NCBI GenBank assembly: GCA_947627815.1
Contig: CANQXN010000108.1
Coordinates: 1-5,909 of the forward strand
Source of the DNA: an uncultured Clostridia bacterium
Lineage (GTDB): Bacteria; Bacillota; Clostridia; Oscillospirales; CAG-272
DNA: 5,909 nucleotides
Direction of reading: 5' to 3'
Shown: positions 5,169 to 5,909 of the stretch, piece after piece
How positions within the stretch are numbered: the first letter of the stretch is position 1
Layout of the letters: each line of letters begins with the position of its first letter
Position numbers and translations under genes: made by a program
The notes under the pieces: generated by a model
Database searches by the model: none
What the model was told of the DNA's origin: nothing
Seen by the model: only the letters and a program-made list of their open reading frames with translations

Positions 5169-5909
5169 TTATGAAAGAGCGTCAAATTGTCGGAGCGCCG
5201 CCACGGCTTTTTGCCAGCGCCTCATGGCGGCTTCGGCTTCGGCACGGTCGGGGCAGGGCCGCCATGTCGTTTGTTCTCTTTCCTCCGCCGCGAGGTCGGC
5301 GGGGGAGAGAAGGCCGCAGGAGAGGGCGGCCATGAGGGCGGCGCCCTTGGCGGTGGTTTCAATCACCGGCGGCCGGCGGACGGGAATGCCCGAAAGATCG
5401 GCCTGAAACTGCATGAGAAACTCGCTGGCGGAAGCGCCGCCGTCCACTTTGAGCGAGGTGACGGTTCGCCCGGCGGCCTTTTCCATCGCCGAGAGCAATT
5501 CGGCGACCTGAAAGGCGATGCCCTCGAGAACCGCCCGGCAGAGGTGCGCGCGGTTTGTCCCCCGGGTGATGCCCAAAAACGCGCCCCGGGCGTACATATC
5601 CCAGTAGGGAGCGCCGAGGCCGGTAAACGCGGGGACAAAGACGGCGCCGCCGGTGGAGGGTACGGTGGGGGCGAGCGCCGAACATTCCTGCGCCGAGGCC
5701 ACGACGCCGAGTTCGTCCCGCAGCCACTGTACCGCGCTGCCCGCGTTGAAGACGCTGCCCTCTAAGGCATAGACCGGTTTGCCCTCCCAAAACCAGGCGG
5801 GCGTGGTGATGATGTTTTCATCGAAAACCGGCTTTTCCCCGATGTTCATCAGGGTAAAACAGCCGGTGCCGTAGGTGTTTTTGACTTCGCCGGGGCGCAG
5901 ACACTTCTG
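5169..5909 (-). CDS. glpK: Glycerol kinase, C-terminal half (cut by window end)
   Basis: Reading continues open from the window edge, giving 246 residues to the TAA at 5169-5171; full glycerol kinases have about 500. The enzyme phosphorylates glycerol with ATP to glycerol 3-phosphate in the cytoplasm. Local residue numbers: V-K-N-T-Y-G-T-G-C-F (9-18), the glycerol-kinase form of the ATP-binding loop; A-L-E-G-S-V-F with Q-W-L-R-D (48-65); F-T-G-L-G-A-P-Y-W (95-103); and G-A-F-L-G-I...H-L-C-R-A-V-L-E (109-129), which matches the second FGGY-kinase signature. V-D-G-G-A (155-159) and E-T-T-A-K-G-A-A (184-191) also fit, the latter with Lys where Leu is common. The KNTYGTGCF and LMNxGEKP pattern separates it from xylulokinase and other FGGY members. 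The internal Met codon at 5847-5849 is not a start. The 5' half, its promoter and any glpF or glpO partner lie outside the window. Confidence 0.95.
   Translation of the reverse strand, partial: QKCLRPGEVKNTYGTGCFTLMNIGEKPVFDENIITTPAWFWEGKPVYALEGSVFNAGSAVQWLRDELGVVASAQECSALAPTVPSTGGAVFVPAFTGLGAPYWDMYARGAFLGITRGTNRAHLCRAVLEGIAFQVAELLSAMEKAAGRTVTSLKVDGGASASEFLMQFQADLSGIPVRRPPVIETTAKGAALMAALSCGLLSPADLAAEEREQTTWRPCPDRAEAEAAMRRWQKAVAALRQFDALS

Noticed and set aside
4484..5335. A 283-codon open frame on the plus strand.
   Set aside because: It runs antisense through the lipoprotein gene, its promoter and the end of glpK. A frame crossing such unrelated units is a shadow.
5187..5765. A 192-codon open frame on the plus strand opposite glpK.
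   Set aside because: Antisense to strongly conserved glycerol kinase sequence, with a composition typical of the complement of coding DNA.

Overview
The window is a bacterial chromosomal segment in which every supported gene lies on the minus strand, so transcription runs from high to low coordinates. The moderately GC-rich sequence, lipoprotein signal peptides followed by Thr/Pro/Glu-rich linkers, well-formed sigma-70/sigma-A type promoters and short intrinsic terminators suggest an anaerobic Firmicute (Clostridia-like). This is inference; there is no rRNA or other taxonomic marker.

Layout in transcription order: (1) 5909-5169, the C-terminal half of glycerol kinase (glpK), cut by the window edge. 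(2) A strong promoter (5098-5126) drives a two-gene lipoprotein operon: a 551-aa lipoprotein built from three diverged copies of one beta-rich module (5035-3380) and, 3 bp later, a 100-aa lipoprotein with a DANT repeat tail (3376-3074). It ends in an intrinsic terminator at about 3046-2993. Neither protein belongs to a family I recognise. (3) A second strong promoter (2910-2938) drives a two-gene carbohydrate operon: a GH76 (alpha-1,6-mannanase family) protein with no signal peptide (2819-1860), then a GH43 lipoprotein resembling arabinofuranosidases (1812-634). This ends in a perfect 10-bp stem hairpin terminator (560-585). (4) The N-terminal 182 residues of a calcineurin-like metallophosphoesterase (546-1), cut by the window start, whose ATG lies only 13 nt beyond that hairpin and has no visible Shine-Dalgarno sequence.

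The two operons look like independent transcription units with similar architecture. Both promoters have TTGACA and a 17-bp spacer, and both have the same 11-mer (TTTCAGGAAAA as read on the plus strand, containing a small TTTC-N2-GAAA dyad) upstream of the -35. It sits 17 bp away in one and 27 bp away in the other, a difference of one helical turn. This raises the possibility of shared regulation. The GH43/GH76 pair points to use of a polysaccharide containing alpha-mannan and arabinose, but no transporter or regulator gene is in the window.

I see no mobile element, CRISPR array, tRNA or rRNA. Nothing here is clearly a new system; the most promising unknown is the pair of uncharacterised lipoproteins.
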